Part shown: piece after piece, positions 61,698-64,000 of the stretch
How positions within the stretch are numbered: the first letter of the stretch is position 1
How the letters are laid out: every line of letters starts with the position of its first letter
Program-made: the position numbers and the translations under genes
Notes under the pieces: generated by a model
What the model was told of the DNA's origin: nothing
Databases searched by the model: none
The model's input: only the letters and a program-made list of their open reading frames with translations
Source: CBDEGU01 sp965238045
Lineage (GTDB): Bacteria; Acidobacteriota; Terriglobia; Bryobacterales; UBA6623
NCBI GenBank assembly: GCA_965238045.1
Contig: CBDEGU010000012.1
Location: 2,480,001-2,544,000 of the forward strand
Reading direction: 5' to 3'
DNA length: 64,000 nucleotides

Positions 61698-64000
61698 CAG
61701 GCGCCCGGCGCGGGCACGCCCGAGCTGCCCGGCGACGGAATGCGCAGTTCCACGCGGCGGGCACGCCCTCCCGGCCCGGGCGGATTTCGCTCGCCGAAAT
61801 CGATGCCGGGCTTCACCGCCGTGTAGGGTCTCGGGTCGGGTTTCGTCTGAAACGCGCGGGACAGGGGTTTCGCCGCGGCGTCGAATTGCGTCATGGGCCG
61901 CAGGCCCAGAATCAGTTCGATCGTGCGCAGCACCGACACCGAAGAGTAGCGCGTACTGTCCCGGAACCGGCGCCGCACGTAGGGACTCGCGACGAAGGCC
62001 GGCGCGCGGTGCGCGTCCGCGTGATCGGCGCCGTCTTGGGCATCGTCTTCCACGACGAAGATGGCCGTGCGAGGCCAGGTGGAACTGTGGCTCACCGCGT
62101 CGACCAGCCTGCCAAGCGCAAAATCGTGTTCGGCCATCATCGCCGATGCGGTCGGCTTACCTGGCTCGCGGCCGGCGGTGTGATCGCCTGGCAGGCGGAT
62201 CATCATCAGCCGCGGCAACTCACCGGCCGATTCCAGCTCGGCGTACTCCCGGAGGAACTCGTCGACCCGCTCTCCGTCGGTCACGTTCAGGTCAAACGGC
62301 TGGTAGTTCGGATTCGTGTGCGGCGCCAGACGCGGGTCGGTCACGCGCACCGTGTCACCGGGCCGCGCGCCCCTCTTCGCCCAGACGCCGTAGCCGCGCA
62401 CAGAGAGTCCGCGCGCCAGCGCGTTCGACCAGAGGTATCCGGCGGGCGGAATCGAGGCGGGCTCTTCTCCCTCGAAATCGTAAACACGCTTTCGCTGGCC
62501 GTAGTAGCTGGGCCACAGCTTTTGAACGTAGTCGTTGGCAAGAGCGGCGAACGACCAATTCTGGCCGTCGGCGCTTACCGTGCCGTCGGTCCGGAAATTG
62601 TCCAGCAGCACAAACTCTTCGGCGAGCTTGTGGTGATTGGGCGTGATCTGGCGCCCGAATACAACCAGATCGGGGTCGCCGTTGCCTCCTTCAATGTCGC
62701 CCAACACCTGATCGTAGGAGCGATTCTCCTTGACGACGTAGATAACGTGCTGGATCGGTGAAGGTTGTCCGGGCCGGGCCGGGATCGGGCTCTCCGAACC
62801 GGTTCCTGCGTCTCCGAGCAGCGCGTCGTTATAGGGAATGGTGCGAACGGCGCGCTGGGCATACCGAAAATAATCATCCTCGTCCGGGGGCGGCACGATG
62901 CCGAGCGAACCTGTTTCGAGCGCCGCGACGTAGTCGCCACCGAGCCCGCGCCTCGTCGGGTCGGGTCCGCCGGGGTTGGGAACCGGTCCAGCGCCCTTGC
63001 CGTTGAGGTAGGCGATACGGCCATCGCCGAGGGCGGTGACCGCGGTCGGAAACCAGCCGGTGGGAATCACGCCCATCAGTCGCGCGCGCGCTTCCGACAC
63101 ATCGGCCACGACGATCGTGTTATTGCCCGAAGCGACCGTATAGAGGTATCGCTTGTCGGCGCTGAGCGCCATCGCGGTGGGCATCGACCCGACGGGAGCG
63201 TTGGGCGTCGGCGAGACGCTGATGCGTTCGAGAAGCCGCAACCGGTTGTCCCCGCTGATACCGAAAACGAAAACGCTGTTCGTATGAGCGGAGGCGACAA
63301 AGAGTCGGGCCGTGAAGGGCAGTTCCTCGTTGGGAAGTTCCACTCCCCCAGGCCTCAGCAGCATATCGGTCGGATGCTCTCCGGCCGCGATCCGCTCGAT
63401 CCGTTGGCCGTCGGCCAGCCGGTACAGACCCACCGATGCTTCCGCCCAATGGCTGACCAGGAGCGTCTTGCCGTCCAGCCCAAGCAGCAGCCGATACGGC
63501 CGCCGGCCGGTCTGGATCGTTCGCATAATGAACCCGCTCTGAGTGTTCATCACCGTCACCGTGTCCGCGAACAGATTCGCAGCATAGAGAAACCGGCCAT
63601 CCGGTGACACGGCCACGTCGCCCGCGTGATCGGAAACCTTCCGCTTGTCGGGCGCCAGCAGGGGAAAAGTGCGCGCCGGGGTCAAGCGGCCCTGATGGAA
63701 AGTGAATTCAAAAACGCTCACCTTCGACCCGCCGCCAACGTAGACTCTGTCGCCCGCCGGATGGAAGGCAAGCCCCAGCCAGCCGTCATCGACCGGCAGG
63801 CGCTGAATTTCCTTCTCGGCGCCGAGGTCAATCACGCTCACCGACGGAGGGAGAAATCCGCCGTTGAGCACCAGAAGGTACCGCCCGTCTGGCGACACCG
63901 CCATCGACATCGGAAGCGTGCTGAGCGAAATTTGCTTGCCTGCCGGGTCGATGCCCCAGCCATTGGGCAAGAGGGATGGCTGGGCGAAACTCCGCGTTCC
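61697..64000 (-). CDS. YncE-like beta-propeller / phosphoesterase protein (5' end outside window)
   Basis: The frame is open to the right edge, so the N-terminus lies beyond the window. The first half is a YncE-type propeller (MAVSPDGRYLLVLNGGF, VAVSPDGRFLYAANLFADTVTVMNTQSG, ALSADKRYLYTVASGNNTIVVADVSEARA). The second half is a phosphoesterase/alkaline-phosphatase-fold domain (IQHVIYVVKENRSYDQVLGDIEGGNGDPDLV, TAIFVVEDDAQDGADHADAHRAPAFVASPYVRR). This two-part architecture is common in secreted acidobacterial proteins. The 180-bp element abuts its stop codon. Confidence 0.88.
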   Translation of the reverse strand, partial: GTRSFAQPSLLPNGWGIDPAGKQISLSTLPMSMAVSPDGRYLLVLNGGFLPPSVSVIDLGAEKEIQRLPVDDGWLGLAFHPAGDRVYVGGGSKVSVFEFTFHQGRLTPARTFPLLAPDKRKVSDHAGDVAVSPDGRFLYAANLFADTVTVMNTQSGFIMRTIQTGRRPYRLLLGLDGKTLLVSHWAEASVGLYRLADGQRIERIAAGEHPTDMLLRPGGVELPNEELPFTARLFVASAHTNSVFVFGISGDNRLRLLERISVSPTPNAPVGSMPTAMALSADKRYLYTVASGNNTIVVADVSEARARLMGVIPTGWFPTAVTALGDGRIAYLNGKGAGPVPNPGGPDPTRRGLGGDYVAALETGSLGIVPPPDEDDYFRYAQRAVRTIPYNDALLGDAGTGSESPIPARPGQPSPIQHVIYVVKENRSYDQVLGDIEGGNGDPDLVVFGRQITPNHHKLAEEFVLLDNFRTDGTVSADGQNWSFAALANDYVQKLWPSYYGQRKRVYDFEGEEPASIPPAGYLWSNALARGLSVRGYGVWAKRGARPGDTVRVTDPRLAPHTNPNYQPFDLNVTDGERVDEFLREYAELESAGELPRLMMIRLPGDHTAGREPGKPTASAMMAEHDFALGRLVDAVSHSSTWPRTAIFVVEDDAQDGADHADAHRAPAFVASPYVRRRFRDSTRYSSVSVLRTIELILGLRPMTQFDAAAKPLSRAFQTKPDPRPYTAVKPGIDFGERNPPGPGGRARRVELRIPSPGSSGVPAPGA

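Overview
The window is a high-GC chromosomal segment that looks like an acidobacterium of the Bryobacterales/Solibacter type. The indicators are a VWFA-related acidobacterial domain protein beside a very large carboxypeptidase-regulatory/TonB receptor, DUF1501 and DUF1549/DUF1553 (Planctomycete cytochrome c) proteins, several FG-GAP/VCBS and ASPIC/UnbV proteins, and Tat-exported sulfatase and enolase-fold proteins. This assignment is inferred from gene content, not from a phylogenetic marker search. No rRNA, tRNA, CRISPR array or phage was seen.

Layout. 1-5.2 kb: VWFA protein (runs off the left edge) and TonB receptor. 5.6-8.5 kb: small hypothetical, decayed esterase, PilZ-like protein, ABC ATPase. 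8.5-8.8 kb: nested inverted repeats. 8.8-13.2 kb: glpX, sulfatase, FAD amino-acid oxidase, cupin. 13.2-17.8 kb: a scrap zone with a 5'-truncated IS3 element, fragments of an FG-GAP gene and a WD40/TolB gene, and the first IS903-type element. 17.8-26 kb: a DinB protein and a complete-order Nit1C cluster (nitB-C-D-E-F-G-H, minus strand). 26.5-35.1 kb: ileS, lipoprotein, RNase D, beta-helix protein, methyltransferase. 35.1-36.8 kb: a truncated gene and the second IS903-type copy. 36.8-44.3 kb: alpha/beta hydrolase, DUF1501 and cytochrome/DUF1549-DUF1553 pair, broken O-methyltransferase, FG-GAP lipoprotein. 44.5-55.5 kb: housekeeping genes (RNase J, nadK, tlyA, prenyl synthase, xseB, U32-like, thrB, S1-domain protein, MidA-like methyltransferase). 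55.6-64 kb: TPR plus CRTAC1/UnbV, broken enolase-family gene, DhnA-type aldolase, hom, YncE/phosphoesterase (runs off the right edge).

The most interesting locus is the Nit1C cluster, a conserved set (nitrilase, radical SAM, GNAT, AIR-synthase-like, flavin oxidoreductase and two small proteins) linked in other bacteria to nitrogen starvation and cyanide assimilation. Here it carries three separate insults. An IS256-family element with a perfect 8-bp duplication sits in the first codons of nitB. A Trp-to-TGA nonsense codon splits nitF. A 180-bp inverted-repeat element separates nitE from nitF. A second 180-bp copy sits 40 kb away in the same position, directly against the stop codon of the upstream gene, so this looks like a miniature mobile or extragenic element with a defined niche.

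Several other genes are broken: an esterase by deletion plus frameshift, an O-methyltransferase by a small deletion, an enolase-family gene by a one-base shift, and a TPR-CRTAC1 fusion by one TGA. Two of these lesions are single-base losses in G or C runs and could be sequencing errors. The deletions and the IS insertion cannot be explained that way.
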